NCBI GenBank assembly: GCA_012799755.1 | Contig: JAAZKQ010000290.1 | Span: 1-6,371 of the forward strand | Length of the DNA stretch: 6,371 bases | Reading direction: 5' to 3' | Source of the DNA: Lentisphaerota bacterium | Lineage (GTDB): Bacteria; Verrucomicrobiota; Lentisphaeria; Oligosphaerales; Oligosphaeraceae | In this document: one piece after another, positions 6,309-6,371 of the stretch | Layout: each line of letters starts with the position of its first letter | Numbering within the stretch: position 1 is the stretch's first letter | Program-made: the position numbers and the translations under genes | Notes under the pieces: generated by a model | Seen by the model: the letters and a program-made list of their open reading frames with translations, nothing else | Databases searched by the model: none | Told to the model about the DNA's origin: nothing

Positions 6309-6332
6309 GATTGATAACAGACATTTTTTATC

Positions 6333-6360
6333 CGCAGATTACGCAGATTGGCGCAGATTA
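6333..6360. repeat. Three tandem CGCAGATT units
   Basis: CGCAGATTA (6333-6341), CGCAGATTG (6342-6350) and CGCAGATTA (6352-6360) follow one another with a single extra G before the third unit. On the minus strand this reads as repeated AATCTGCG followed by GGATAAAAAA. From memory, similar intergenic strings occur in many environmental bacterial genomes, but I could not check this. No function is evident. Confidence 0.75.
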
Positions 6361-6371
6361 TTAGCGGCATG

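Noticed and set aside
6333..6360. CGCAGATT units considered as a CRISPR array
   Set aside because: The units are 9 bp and directly adjacent, with no spacers and no cas genes in the window.
6113..6370. Open frame upstream of the peptidase on the minus strand (85 codons)
   Set aside because: It runs through the tandem repeats and the palindromes, overlaps the peptidase start in another frame, and matches no family.

Overview
The window looks like chromosomal DNA from a bacterium of fairly high GC content. It holds six protein genes in three two-gene blocks. I cannot name the organism. The tandem CGCAGATT repeats at the right edge and the style of the sugar kinase make me think of a Verrucomicrobiota/Lentisphaerota/Planctomycetota-type environmental bacterium, but this is memory-based and weak.

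Left block, + strand (72-2209): a mannitol-1-phosphate 5-dehydrogenase (mtlD) is followed 47 bp later by a ROK-family sugar kinase. Together they point to hexose/hexitol metabolism around fructose 6-phosphate. No PTS component is visible. The kinase lacks the zinc-binding cysteine cluster usual in the ROK family.

Middle block, - strand (2281-4046, transcribed right to left): a 368-aa ATPase of the SMC/RecF-like 'AAA_21' type overlaps a 219-aa DUF4276 protein with TOPRIM-like acidic motifs through a TAATG stop/start junction. Such an ATPase plus TOPRIM-type partner has the architecture of OLD-like/PARIS-like anti-phage modules, so this pair is the best candidate for an under-described defence system here. 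Its base composition is visibly less GC-rich than both flanks in the lines I counted, which fits horizontal acquisition. A 191-bp leader precedes it.

Right block, - strand (4238-6189): an S66-family (LD-carboxypeptidase/MccF-like) serine peptidase overlaps a FecCD/BtuC-type metallophore or cobalamin permease through an ATGA junction. The ABC ATPase that normally accompanies such a permease is absent. The ATPase/DUF4276 cassette occupies the place where it might have stood.

Right edge (6190-6371): non-coding DNA with a perfect 14-bp palindrome (GGTAACCGGTTACC, LacI-family operator style), a third near-identical half-site, three tandem CGCAGATT units and a 12-bp palindrome near the peptidase start. 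It probably carries the promoter of the peptidase-permease operon and perhaps a divergent promoter for a gene beyond the window.
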